Counted from the stretch's first letter, positions 25,746-34,844 are shown. The stretch is DNA of 53,731 bases from Bacteroidota bacterium (GCA_021815365.1 JAKAGZ010000009.1:1-53731), one strand, 5' to 3'. Notes: generated by a model from the sequence alone, not told the origin. Program-made: numbers and translations.

Positions 25746-28700
25746 TCAATATACATTCAATATTTGCTCTTCCTGAACAACTGCTAACTTAAGGATCTTA
25801 GTAGCACCAACACCTGGCATATCAATGTAGACTACATAGATACCACTTGCAACAGGATAATTATTCTGATTTCTCAGATCCCAGGTAATAAACTGACTGT
25901 TATCATTTTTCTCCAGTTTTCTTACCTGAACACCAGCGAGATCAAATATTCTCAGTGTAGCCTGTGCAGGCAGGTGATTGAAAGTAACATATTTATCTGT
26001 TCTCGATGTCTCACGGCTTTGGAATCCATAATACGGATTCGGGAAGACGTTTACTTTATTTACATCCTGCTTAGCGAGATTATTATCTGTTGTTACAGCA
26101 GGTGCAGTGAATGCGAATACATCTGCTGTTGAGTTTGGTCTTGTTGGGAAAATTGCAAACTGATCATCTCCAGATGCAGCAGGTGAAAATGGTACAGCGC
26201 CCCTTCTGTTCCACGTAGCCCAATACATAATTGGTACAGGATTACCAATCAATTCTTTTTCAAGATTCGGGTCTGCTGTTGTCGTATATGGAGTATTGAA
26301 AATAAACAGCCATTCTCTTGGTCCATTACCTGCAACGTTATCATAAACAGTATAGTCACCAGGCCAATATTTACCGTCAACCAGACCATTAGCAGCATTA
26401 TTTTCGAGCCAGCCTACTGCTAATCGTTTAGGATTTGCAGGATCATCAACATTCCATGCAGATAAAGGTACGTTAAGTGTAAAATCTTGGAATGAATAGC
26501 CGCCAGCTTTATTGATAATATGTGCAGCAAATTCAGGTTTTGCAGGTGCATTAGCAAATCCTCTGCCATATCTGTATCCATAAGACATATTAGGGTCTGC
26601 TGGATCAAATACCGGATCAAAGTTCTTACTTCCGTCAGGTACTTTTGCCAGCTTTAATAATACATTATTTAAGTTCGAAGGAGATATCGGGTTATTACCG
26701 CCGCCGAAAACAGTAAAAGGACTGGCATAACCTAAAGCTCCAGGGCTACCAAATGCTTCAAACCCGAAACCAGCATTAGCCCATGTAAATCTCCTCACAC
26801 CCTTAGGTATAGACCATCCATCTGGATCTGGTTTAACACCTGGAGGCGGTCCGATTACTTTTACCTGCAATCCGTTCAATACAAGATAATTTCCATCTCC
26901 GGATTGATTGGTTTGGTTTGTAAGAAGAGCTTTTCCAGTTGCAACATTGGTCAATGACCAGTTGCCTGAAGCATCAAAAGTTACTTTATATGGATTACCT
27001 GTTGTAAGTGTTGGATCTATTACTATAGGCACAACCACGCCATCGCTTTTATTTCCTGTAGTTGTATGTGTAACCTTCAGAGTATCACCAGCAACACCTG
27101 TATAGCGAACACCAGGATTCGGAGATTGCGGTATGCCTGTCAATGGAACAGGTGAAGATTCAAGTGCATGGTAAGGTACATTCGGATCCGGGTTATAACC
27201 GTAAGCAGTAACAGCAAAATAATACGACTGCCCGTTCGCCATCGGTATATTTCCTCTGATAGCATCATTCGACAGGGTTATAAACCTGGAAATTCCTGTG
27301 TTCTTGCCAAACTCTACAGGAACCTGAAGTATAGCTCCTGTTTTAGGATCTATCTGGTCATCAAGAATTGTTGTAACGTTATCTATAACGTCGAAAGTAG
27401 CAACTCTCACAGCCTTAGAAAGATCTGTTGTAACTGAAGGCAACTGATAAACATTATAACCCTGGAAAGTATAACCAGAGTGACTTGGTGTTTCTATATT
27501 ATCAAGATTATTCTGGTTAGACCAATTTAAAAGAATTTTACCATCAAGGTTCGTTACAGCAACAGTTGGCGGCGGATAGACCGGCAGATTGAAAAGATTA
27601 TCATAAGCAAACTGCGCAAATTTATCATAAAACTTAAGAACACTAATGCTTGTAAGGTTGTTGCTTCCAATGCCGCCAATTAATGCAACAACAATTTCAG
27701 CGGTATCTCCCTTAGCAAGGCTAAAGGGACCTGTAACGCATACAATTCTTCTATCTCCCGCACCTTCTGCAACACCATCAATCTGTCCTGTGCCTGCAAC
27801 CGGATCTCCCGAAAGCAGGTAAGTGCCGTCTCCACCCTGTGGTTTATTAGTAACAGAAGCAGGGAATACTTTCTGTGAAGGATAAGGTGGTCTTGGTTGA
27901 TATCCTTTCATAAGATTATACCATTGGAGTGTACCAGTATAGTTAAAGCTGGGATCGCCCCATGCGCCGCCGGCGGCAAAATAAACAAATGTTGAAAGTG
28001 GGTTTCCACTTGCGTTAACATTAACAAACTTATATCCACGTCTCCATTTCAAGTTAACAATAGCGCTGTCGCTCGCATTTCCTGTATATTTGGCAACGCC
28101 CTGTAAAAAATCATATCCTACTGCGGGTGGCGGCGAGCCTATTGAACTATAGATAGCGTCGTTGGTTGTTGAGTTATATGCATAACCCAAGCCAAGCGTG
28201 CTGTCGCTGCCAGCAAAGTCATCTGTATATTGACCAACATCCGGATCAGCCCACTGAACAAAATACATACTGTCTATAGTAGAATTAGCAGCACTATTTG
28301 GTGTCCCCTGGTAAATAACCTGCACCTTTTTGAAAATTACATTACCGAGCGGGTTTGCAATTGCATAAGCCCATAAAGTCTCATTAACTTTAAGCCCAAT
28401 AGGGGCCGAACCATAGTTATCTACAGAGTTCCTGTCATCATAACTTACAAATATTGTTTGTGATGCACCTGGAATACCTGGAATGTCTCTGTTCGGCTCA
28501 TACGCACCACTATTGTTTCTATCAAAATAAGGTGCACCTAAATTAGCAGGCCATTCAAGCCAGTCCTTTGCATACTGGTCCCTGATCTGTGAAATCATAC
28601 CATCAGTAACCTGTGAATTAGGTACAAGGAAGAAGTTTGCCGCATCATCTGTCAGGTCCGCAGTAGCATAGTCCGGGCGGACACGGACAACGCGTGTCAA

Positions 28701-29057
28701 GCGGGTAGTACCACCGATGTAAGTATTCCCCCCTACCCTGACGGGCGGCGACTGTCCGTCATTTACTATACCTCCCCAGACAATTCCTTCCTGGTATATA
28801 GCACCTACAGTTCCTTTCGGAAATGTTCCGTTCCAGGACTGCCCTACAACAGCCGGCATAAATCCATCCGAAGTTATCCAGCTTGTAATATTATTAATAT
28901 CCAAAACTGTTGAAACAGGATCTGCCGCAGTCTTAGGTAAAAATTTTGTTTGAGATACTTTATTCTTATCCTTTCCTTCTCCCTGCTTAAGCGCAAATGC
29001 GTTATAAAAGAAAGAAAGGCATATAAGAATTATGATCAAACCTAAATATTTTTTCAT
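25746..29057 (-). CDS. Large secreted T9SS type A sorting-domain protein
   Basis: The 1103-residue protein has a signal peptide (MKKYLGLIIILICLSFFYNAFA) and a C-terminal type A sorting domain: VNVFPNPYYGF, a mid strand LRIFDLAGVQVRKLEK, then ASGIYVVYIDMPG and KILKLAVV. So it should cross the outer membrane by T9SS. The middle has a fibronectin III-like stretch (about 520-650, KILLNWSNQNN ... YNVYQLPS ... SYYFAVTAYGY). No catalytic motif was recognised; it is probably structural or binding. The start is the ATG at 29057, which has GGAGG 8 bases upstream; an in-frame TTG at 29075 falls just before that site. A TonB receptor precedes it. Confidence 0.85.
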   Translation of the reverse strand: MKKYLGLIIILICLSFFYNAFALKQGEGKDKNKVSQTKFLPKTAADPVSTVLDINNITSWITSDGFMPAVVGQSWNGTFPKGTVGAIYQEGIVWGGIVNDGQSPPVRVGGNTYIGGTTRLTRVVRVRPDYATADLTDDAANFFLVPNSQVTDGMISQIRDQYAKDWLEWPANLGAPYFDRNNSGAYEPNRDIPGIPGASQTIFVSYDDRNSVDNYGSAPIGLKVNETLWAYAIANPLGNVIFKKVQVIYQGTPNSAANSTIDSMYFVQWADPDVGQYTDDFAGSDSTLGLGYAYNSTTNDAIYSSIGSPPPAVGYDFLQGVAKYTGNASDSAIVNLKWRRGYKFVNVNASGNPLSTFVYFAAGGAWGDPSFNYTGTLQWYNLMKGYQPRPPYPSQKVFPASVTNKPQGGDGTYLLSGDPVAGTGQIDGVAEGAGDRRIVCVTGPFSLAKGDTAEIVVALIGGIGSNNLTSISVLKFYDKFAQFAYDNLFNLPVYPPPTVAVTNLDGKILLNWSNQNNLDNIETPSHSGYTFQGYNVYQLPSVTTDLSKAVRVATFDVIDNVTTILDDQIDPKTGAILQVPVEFGKNTGISRFITLSNDAIRGNIPMANGQSYYFAVTAYGYNPDPNVPYHALESSPVPLTGIPQSPNPGVRYTGVAGDTLKVTHTTTGNKSDGVVVPIVIDPTLTTGNPYKVTFDASGNWSLTNVATGKALLTNQTNQSGDGNYLVLNGLQVKVIGPPPGVKPDPDGWSIPKGVRRFTWANAGFGFEAFGSPGALGYASPFTVFGGGNNPISPSNLNNVLLKLAKVPDGSKNFDPVFDPADPNMSYGYRYGRGFANAPAKPEFAAHIINKAGGYSFQDFTLNVPLSAWNVDDPANPKRLAVGWLENNAANGLVDGKYWPGDYTVYDNVAGNGPREWLFIFNTPYTTTADPNLEKELIGNPVPIMYWATWNRRGAVPFSPAASGDDQFAIFPTRPNSTADVFAFTAPAVTTDNNLAKQDVNKVNVFPNPYYGFQSRETSRTDKYVTFNHLPAQATLRIFDLAGVQVRKLEKNDNSQFITWDLRNQNNYPVASGIYVVYIDMPGVGATKILKLAVVQEEQILNVY

Positions 29058-29093
29058 ATTAAATAGCCTCCACAATTTTTTGTTATCAGCCCT

Positions 29094-29111
29094 GCCCCGA
29101 CTTGTCGGGGC
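29094..29111. repeat. Perfect GC-rich palindrome between TonB receptor and T9SS cargo genes
   Basis: GCCCCGAC-TT-GTCGGGGC is a perfect 8-bp stem with a 2-base gap, in the intercistronic space of the minus-strand operon. It shares its core with the palindrome at 25708-25730, one gene further along. Confidence 0.75.
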
Positions 29112-29125
29112 GAGGTATTATCAAA

Positions 29126-32116
29126 TTAAAAATTAATCAAAAAGCCAGCTCTTAATTGTCTCGGGGTTCCAAACATATCAATACCCTTTACAGCAAAGGC
29201 ATGCTCTCTGTTCGTCAGGTTTAATGCCCTGTAAAGATCTGCAAACCTTTGTGTATATCTTGGTCCGGCAATTACAGTCTGAGCGCCGGTAGAACTAAGG
29301 AACCCATCGTCATATGCATTACCGGTCTGATCATAAACATTTATTACGTTCTGGGTATTGAAAAGATTCTGGACATATACATAGAAATTAACATTTAATT
29401 TATCAAGTATGTTCACTGTCTTATCAATACGGAGATCCATATTATATACCCAAGGCGTACTAGTTGCATTTATAGGTCCGCTTGGTCTTCTCTGCCTTGT
29501 ATCAACACCGATAATTCCGCCTGTCCATGCTGAGCTTTGACCAAGTCCTGTCGGCTGGGCAAGAGTAAAAGGATGACCACTGTTGAAAGTGAACAGCACA
29601 TTAACGCCCAGTTCCTGGAGAATAGGACCGCCGTCATCTTTTCCAAACCTGTAGTCAAGAATAATTGAAGCTCTGTGGGTCTGGTTATAATCAAGCGGTT
29701 GAATAACAGTAGGAACATTGCCCGTTACCTGGATAGCTCCGAAACCGCTTCCTGCAAATGAATTTGTACCCTGTGCATCGCTGTAGGTATAATTCACCTG
29801 CGCTCTTACTCTATTGATTCTTCTTAAAGTAAGACTAAGCTCAAGACCTTTGGTGGTAGCAAAATCCTGGTTAATATAAACCGGGTAAGTTGCAACCTGA
29901 GATCCTGCTGCTGTTCTTACGAAAGCATATTGAAGCTGTCCTTTTATATCTTTATAAAATGCAGTCAAATCAAATGCTGCGAAATCAGTAAACTGCTGAG
30001 TAAAACCTATTTCATACTGTGTAGTTCTCAGCGGCTCGGGATCATAAGCGAGCGGATTTGTAAAAGCATTACCGCCTATGAATATCTGAGTAGCGTAAAG
30101 AATTCCTCCATAAGCTACGTCAAGCCCCGGTGCCTGAACATATTTTCCGTACTGGAAGTGAAAAACTGTCCTGTCTGTTACCGGGAAAGAAAAACCTAAA
30201 TGAGGAGAGACATAGCTGAATGTTCTTCCATTTAAGATCTCTGATGCAGGAGGCAGCTTTGAATTAATATCATATGTAGGGCTGGTAGGATCAGCCAGTC
30301 TCCACGAATCCATATTAATGTAATCAAAACGTAAACCCGCATTAACAATAAGGTCATTAAGCTCTATCTTGTCTTCAATGTAAGCTCCGCTCGTAACAGG
30401 ATGGTGAGGACCAAAAAGACCTGAGTTTACTTCATTACCAAAGAAATCATATCCATAAATACCATTCAGATTTCTGTAATTACTGGATTGCAGTAATAAC
30501 TGCCATGCAGCAGGATTACGTGCAATGTCAGGATTATTTCTTGCGTTACTTAATAATGCATCGGCTCCGTTAACTCCATAACCTCTTACAGTCCATCTCT
30601 GGTATGAAGCGCCTGCTTTAATTTCGTGTTTACCAATCTGTGTGGTAAAAGCAACATTACCACCAAGGCTTGTCCATTTTCTAAAGCCATAGCCTGATAG
30701 CGGCGCACCCGGTCTGTTGAACGGGAAACCATAGAAATCATATTGAGCAGGACCGGTAAAATAATTCTGGAAATTAGTCCATCCATATTGTGAAGCTACA
30801 AGGCTGTCGCTGTAAGCAAAGAAATTATCTTTCAAGACGCCGTCATAGTTCTTTGCACGGTCATCGAGATAACTTACGTTTGCTTCAATATAGGAATTAC
30901 CTGGTAGCAGGTATGTCCCTTTAAGGTTCAGGAAAGCATTGGATGAGCTTGTATAGCCAAGCCTGGCCAGATCAAAATTATTTATAATACTGCTGCCATT
31001 ATTTCTGACTTTTGTATTTGAAAAAGATCCGGATAATCTGACCAATAAAGGCTTCATATCCAGGGATAGGGTTCCGTTCAATGCATATTGATTCTGCATT
31101 CTACCTGGAATATTTCCGCCCTGCCATTTTAATATCTGGTAATCTTTAGGATTGCCGCTTAAGGCGCCTGTATCATAAACCTTTGTGGTATCAAAAAGGG
31201 CGCCGTCTGAATAAGCCCTTGGGTTAGGTGAAAAGAATAGCGGGTTATAATCACGAATAAAATTATTTTCACCTGCTAAAAATATTTTTAATTTATCGCT
31301 AAGAACAGGTCCGCTTACAGTAACGGTATAATCGTTATAGCCGTAAGAGTATGTACCGAGGAATTTATCACCGGGATAATTACCGAAGTTATCGGTTTCC
31401 ATTCTGAATGATAAATGATACTGGTCGGTTCCTGTTTTGAAGTCCTGTGAAATCATACCGGCATTAGCACCACCGTATTGGGCGCTGAACCCGCCTGCCT
31501 GAACAAGAATTTCCTGTACAGCATCAGGAACAACATACACAAGATTTCCGCCGTTCCGGCTTATCACGTTCTTAACAGCGGCACCTTCAACCATATAACC
31601 TGTTTCATCGCCTCTGCTGCCTCGAACAAAAGTAACACCGTTCTGCTGAACAACACCTGCCTGAAGTCCAATAACAGCGTTAATAGACCTTACCGGCAGG
31701 GATTGAAGATCTTCAGCATCAACGATCCTCACAGCATTTGTAGCACTTTTCTGAATAAGAGGTCTTTGACTGACTATGACCACTGCCTGCGTTTCAAGGG
31801 CTTTTGTCGGCAGCTTGAAATTAGCTTCTGCAGTCAAGCCTGCAATTACTTTTATATTTTCAAGCGAAACCTCCTGGTAACCAAGATAAGTAGCTCTGAG
31901 GGTGTAGGTTCCCGGCGGTATGTTTGAAATTGTATATTCACCGTTGACATCCGTTGCAGCTCCGAGACTGGTACCAACAACAAGAACATTAGCACCAATC
32001 AGAGGTTGGTTTGTCTCACGGTCAACTATTTTACCACCAACCTTACCTGTCTGTGCTAATGAAACCACAGCAAAGAGCAAGGTTAAAATCGTGGTCGTTA
32101 AAAATCTTCGAAACAT
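29126..32116 (-). CDS. TonB-dependent outer-membrane receptor with carboxypeptidase-like N-terminal domain
   Basis: The 996-residue protein has a signal peptide (MFRRFLTTTILTLLFAVVSLAQ), then a CarboxypepD_reg-like beta sandwich (about 22-110: GKVGGKIVDRETNQPLIGANVLVVGT ... GEYTISNIPPGTYTLRATYLGYQEV). A plug domain follows (about 120-230, SINAVIGLQAGVVQQNGVTFVRGSRGDETGYMVEG) and then a large 22-strand barrel. Such receptors import ligands with TonB energy. No SusD-like partner is adjacent, so it is not a classical SusCD pair. The start is the ATG at 32116, preceded by GGAGG; an ATG 12 bases upstream overlaps that site. The lipoprotein gene lies 33 bases upstream. Confidence 0.9.
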   Translation of the reverse strand: MFRRFLTTTILTLLFAVVSLAQTGKVGGKIVDRETNQPLIGANVLVVGTSLGAATDVNGEYTISNIPPGTYTLRATYLGYQEVSLENIKVIAGLTAEANFKLPTKALETQAVVIVSQRPLIQKSATNAVRIVDAEDLQSLPVRSINAVIGLQAGVVQQNGVTFVRGSRGDETGYMVEGAAVKNVISRNGGNLVYVVPDAVQEILVQAGGFSAQYGGANAGMISQDFKTGTDQYHLSFRMETDNFGNYPGDKFLGTYSYGYNDYTVTVSGPVLSDKLKIFLAGENNFIRDYNPLFFSPNPRAYSDGALFDTTKVYDTGALSGNPKDYQILKWQGGNIPGRMQNQYALNGTLSLDMKPLLVRLSGSFSNTKVRNNGSSIINNFDLARLGYTSSSNAFLNLKGTYLLPGNSYIEANVSYLDDRAKNYDGVLKDNFFAYSDSLVASQYGWTNFQNYFTGPAQYDFYGFPFNRPGAPLSGYGFRKWTSLGGNVAFTTQIGKHEIKAGASYQRWTVRGYGVNGADALLSNARNNPDIARNPAAWQLLLQSSNYRNLNGIYGYDFFGNEVNSGLFGPHHPVTSGAYIEDKIELNDLIVNAGLRFDYINMDSWRLADPTSPTYDINSKLPPASEILNGRTFSYVSPHLGFSFPVTDRTVFHFQYGKYVQAPGLDVAYGGILYATQIFIGGNAFTNPLAYDPEPLRTTQYEIGFTQQFTDFAAFDLTAFYKDIKGQLQYAFVRTAAGSQVATYPVYINQDFATTKGLELSLTLRRINRVRAQVNYTYSDAQGTNSFAGSGFGAIQVTGNVPTVIQPLDYNQTHRASIILDYRFGKDDGGPILQELGVNVLFTFNSGHPFTLAQPTGLGQSSAWTGGIIGVDTRQRRPSGPINATSTPWVYNMDLRIDKTVNILDKLNVNFYVYVQNLFNTQNVINVYDQTGNAYDDGFLSSTGAQTVIAGPRYTQRFADLYRALNLTNREHAFAVKGIDMFGTPRQLRAGFLINF

Positions 32117-32149
32117 ATTTTCCTCCATAAAATTTAATTTGCTTTTATT

Positions 32150-32947
32150 CTAATCGTCAGTAAGAACTTTAGTTTTTAAACTTGCTTTCGCATCATATAT
32201 GACCGTAGTATATCTGTGCTGTGAAGCTGGCGTCTGGCTAAATGTAGCTAAGGTATCCTGCTTATCAGATCTTACAGTAAATGAATAAGCAGTTCCTGAA
32301 GGAAGCTTCAAGTAACCGCTTCCTTTTCCAAAGTCCCCGCTGAAAGCAAAGGTTGTGTCTATCTTTCCGCCTTTAACTACTACATCACCAACCGTTCCAA
32401 CATCCGGCGAACCGTTGAAGAATTTCACCCACCCATAGCCAGCAGGAAATAGTGGATCGCCGCTGCTCGTGCCGGGTGCCTGAAAGATATATCTTTCTGT
32501 TGATTTAACAAGTGTTCTTCCGCCCGCAGTGTTGTCACCAATTATAAACAGGCGCATTTTGTAGTCTGTATCAGTAGTAAGTTTAAAATTATCTGTTGCG
32601 GCGCTTGAATAAGAAACAACGATAAGCTTAGCGCCGGCAGGTACATCCTGGTAGCTCGTTGTCGGTGCAACAGCTCCAAGCGTAAGCGAGCCATTCAATA
32701 ACGAAGTGGATAAATCGTATTTGATAGAGAGAATGTTCTTCTTTAATGAATCAGGGTCTGGCACACCCCCATAAACATTAAGAGTAGCCGTGCCGGTTCC
32801 AACGGTAAGATCAACAACACTGATCTGGCTCCTGTAATTTACGCTCGTTGGGATTGGTTGTACAGATGTATCAACACATCCAACAATAAAAGCTAATAAG
32901 CTGACACCAACTATTACGCTGAGCTTTATTCTATCAGCTTTTCTCAT
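32150..32947 (-). CDS. DUF4397-like surface lipoprotein
   Basis: The 265-residue protein has a lipoprotein signal ending in the lipobox FIVGC (Cys24). The body is beta-rich with two similar halves, each with a strand pattern like YGWVKFFNGSPDVGTVGDVVV and KLPSGTAYSFTVRSD, consistent with DUF4397 (a domain common on Bacteroidota and Ignavibacteria surface proteins). An AAGGAGGT site lies just before the start. It heads a four-gene operon with the TonB receptor, T9SS cargo and PorV-like gene. Function is unknown; a binding or assembly role at the outer membrane is possible. Confidence 0.75.
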   Translation of the reverse strand: MRKADRIKLSVIVGVSLLAFIVGCVDTSVQPIPTSVNYRSQISVVDLTVGTGTATLNVYGGVPDPDSLKKNILSIKYDLSTSLLNGSLTLGAVAPTTSYQDVPAGAKLIVVSYSSAATDNFKLTTDTDYKMRLFIIGDNTAGGRTLVKSTERYIFQAPGTSSGDPLFPAGYGWVKFFNGSPDVGTVGDVVVKGGKIDTTFAFSGDFGKGSGYLKLPSGTAYSFTVRSDKQDTLATFSQTPASQHRYTTVIYDAKASLKTKVLTDD

Positions 32948-33001
32948 ATTACCTCCTTAAAGAATTTTTGATTTATATAAAAACACACGAAATGAGAACG
33001 C

Positions 33002-33035
33002 GGTAAAACAAAACTATTGTTTGTTTTGTTTTACC
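33002..33035. promoter_or_regulatory. 13-bp hairpin in the leader of the surface operon
   Basis: GGTAAAACAAAAC (33002-33014) and GTTTTGTTTTACC (33023-33035) are perfect inverted repeats around 8 bases. It lies between a short leader ORF and the DUF4397-like gene. No T-run follows on the minus strand, so a simple terminator is unlikely; attenuation, RNA stability or protein binding is possible. Confidence 0.5.
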
Positions 33036-33053
33036 ATATCTAATTGTTTTCTG

Positions 33054-33113
33054 CTACGTCTGGAACGAAGGGTAAGATAACCCGTCTGAATGAATTGTAA
33101 TATTTTCTTTCAT
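33054..33113 (-). CDS. Possible 19-codon leader ORF
   Basis: An ATG at 33113 with AGGAG 7-10 bases upstream opens a frame of 19 codons (MKENITIHSDGLSYPSFQT) ending at TAG. The ribosome site is strong by the standard of this window. It precedes the 13-bp hairpin and the four-gene surface operon. It could be a leader peptide or a true small protein; chance is not excluded, since codon statistics cannot be judged on so few codons. Confidence 0.35.
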   Translation of the reverse strand: MKENITIHSDGLSYPSFQT

Positions 33114-33805
33114 ACTTCTTCTCCTAATATTATTAGTTAGTGGTTTGTTAAGTTGGTAATTATTTTTTTTAGAGCGCAGAATAAAGTTAATTGCGCTCTC
33201 AGTCATCTTCATTAGTGGTTAAGCAGTGTTGTGAATCACTGACTATAAAAATAATTTTACTACCGGATCAGATACTAACATTAATAAAAGAACAACTAAA
33301 AATATTTCAATACAAAAAAGAAATGTTTAAAGATAAATTTATATGAAGCCCTCATATATGAACACACACATCAGTAAATATACTGATACTTACTAACTCT
33401 TATTCGCTCTCTTATTTAGATTGCTGTGAGAAATGTTGTAAAAAATTATCCTTTAAACCTTCCTTTCTTTAATTGCTGTGACTAACGTCCTAAAAAATAA
33501 ATTTAAAGTCAACACCCTAAACTATATCAGTCCTCACAAAAATGCGTGTTGATTTTATTACAATTTACACATATTAATTTATATTCCAAATAGTTTTTAA
33601 ATTTTTTAAAAATTTTTCTATTAAATCCATTTTAGCAAAAAATACGTATTATCCACAAAAAGAGCATGTTTTAGGTTACCTTACCATGGATTCTGAAATA
33701 TTAAACAGTCGGTAACCATCTATATTGTAATAATTGTAACCTGGCTGACTTTTTAACAGACCAATATTATCTATAAATTTAGAGGGCAAAATTTTATATT
33801 TTGAA

Positions 33806-33950
33806 CCCAAATTTTCCATTAGGAAAATTTGCCCTGCGGGCCGACAAGTTATAATTCATTTTGACAAAAAGAATTTGAAGAATAATTATTTTTCAAATAC
33901 AAACATCAAAATCATTGCCGGCTAGTCGGGGCATTTCTAATGAATTTTTT
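33806..33950. repeat. Dispersed ~145-bp repeat, copy 2
   Basis: This is the second copy of the element at 9596-9740, same strand, no gaps. Its left hairpin CAAATTTTCC-ATTA-GGAAAATTTG (33808-33831) is a perfect 10-bp stem. The inner pair CGACAAG/CTAGTCG has one mismatch. It lies about 60 bases before the nucleotidyltransferase gene at 34014. Confidence 0.8.
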
Positions 33951-34013
33951 GGAGTGAATCAGACAGTTTGAAATCAAGAACAGATTTTATGTAAGTTTTT
34001 TTGGGAATGTTAA

Positions 34014-34721
34014 ATGCACTTTGCTGTTATTGCTGCAGGCGAGGGATCAAGATTAAAAGCAGAATCAGTCACTCTGCCAAAACCGCTCGTTGAAATAAAT
34101 AAAGTCCCGATTATCGAACGGTTATTTTCTGTTGCTATTAATAACAAAGCTGAATCAATAAGCTGTATTATCAATGAAGAGTTTAAAGAAGTACACGAGT
34201 TCTTAAAAAACAAAAAATTTAAAGTCCCTTTTAATCTCATCGTTAAATCAACACCCAGCTCGCTGCACAGCTTTTTAGCTCTTAAGCCTTTTCTTGAAAA
34301 TAAATCTTTTTGCCTGACTACAGTAGATACAGTTTTTGCTGAAGAAGAATTCAGGAATTTTATCAGCGAAGCTGAGTCACGCAAAGAATATGACGGGCTG
34401 CTGGCGGTTACTGATTTTATAGATGATGAAAAACCTCTTTGTGCTGATGTTGATGAAAATTTCAGAATATTAAAATTTGAAGACAATGCTGAAAATCTGA
34501 AATTCGCAACCGGTGGAGTTTATTATTTTTCAAAAAATATTTTTAATGAAATGGAAGCAGCAGTGAACAATGGTACAATGAGATTAAGAAACTTTCTCAA
34601 ATTATTAATAGAAAGAAACTATAATATCCACGCTTATAAGTTTTCAAAGATAGTTGACGTTGACCACTACTCGGACATTAAAACCGCTGAAGAATTTTTA
34701 AACTCTTCCATCATTAAATAA
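34014..34721 (+). CDS. Nucleotidyltransferase family protein (sugar/inositol-phosphate cytidylyltransferase-like)
   Basis: The 235-residue protein has the GT-A nucleotidyltransferase fold: IAAGEGSRLKAES as nucleotide loop, LPKPLVEINKVPIIERL, a metal-binding Asp in TTVDTVF (about residue 104), and later ATGGVYYFS. It lacks a second domain. The family covers MobA-, MurU- and CTP:inositol-1-phosphate cytidylyltransferase-like enzymes. Because it starts the gene set that ends with inositol-phosphate synthase, use of an inositol phosphate and CTP is attractive but inferred. Its gene ends 113 bases before mlaE, so it may be a separate transcript. Confidence 0.8.
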   Translation: MHFAVIAAGEGSRLKAESVTLPKPLVEINKVPIIERLFSVAINNKAESISCIINEEFKEVHEFLKNKKFKVPFNLIVKSTPSSLHSFLALKPFLENKSFCLTTVDTVFAEEEFRNFISEAESRKEYDGLLAVTDFIDDEKPLCADVDENFRILKFEDNAENLKFATGGVYYFSKNIFNEMEAAVNNGTMRLRNFLKLLIERNYNIHAYKFSKIVDVDHYSDIKTAEEFLNSSIIK

Positions 34722-34742
34722 TTTTTTGCAGCAACTTATATG

Positions 34743-34802
34743 TTGACATAATACAGCCCAGCAATTATATTGGAAACCAAAAACCCAACAAATAGTTTCC
34801 AA
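34743..34802 (+). promoter_or_regulatory. Candidate promoter and inverted repeat before mlaE
   Basis: TTGACA (34743-34748), a 17-base spacer and TATATT (34766-34771) form a good sigma-70-like promoter. Overlapping its end is the perfect inverted repeat TTGGAAAC (34770-34777) / GTTTCCAA (34795-34802), a possible operator. It would drive the mlaE-to-inositol-phosphate-synthase run. Confidence 0.5.
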
Positions 34803-34844
34803 AGAAGAAGCCGGAAATAGCCGGCAAAAATAAATGTGATTTTT

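Larger units (their letters stand above)
32948..34013. other. Long AT-rich intergenic region between divergent operons
   Basis: This 1066-base gap holds, from left to right, a 13-bp hairpin (33002-33035), a 19-codon minus-strand ORF (33054-33113), an 8-bp inverted repeat AGAGCGCA/TGCGCTCT (33171-33199), a short hairpin CAGTG...CACTG (33224-33241), a direct repeat ATTGCTGTGA (near 33420 and 33471), an inverted pair GGTTACC/GGTAACC (33673-33717) and the second copy of the dispersed ~145-bp repeat. No tRNA or known RNA was recognised. A long leader or a small RNA gene is possible. Confidence 0.6.

Noticed and set aside
31478-31927. 149-codon plus-strand frame inside the TonB receptor gene
   Set aside because: It lies wholly antisense to a well-supported receptor gene and has no domain-like pattern.
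33649-33657. DnaA-box match TTATCCACA in AT-rich DNA
   Set aside because: Only one exact box was seen, with no dnaA, dnaN or gidA nearby; a single 9-base match in AT-rich DNA is weak evidence for an origin.
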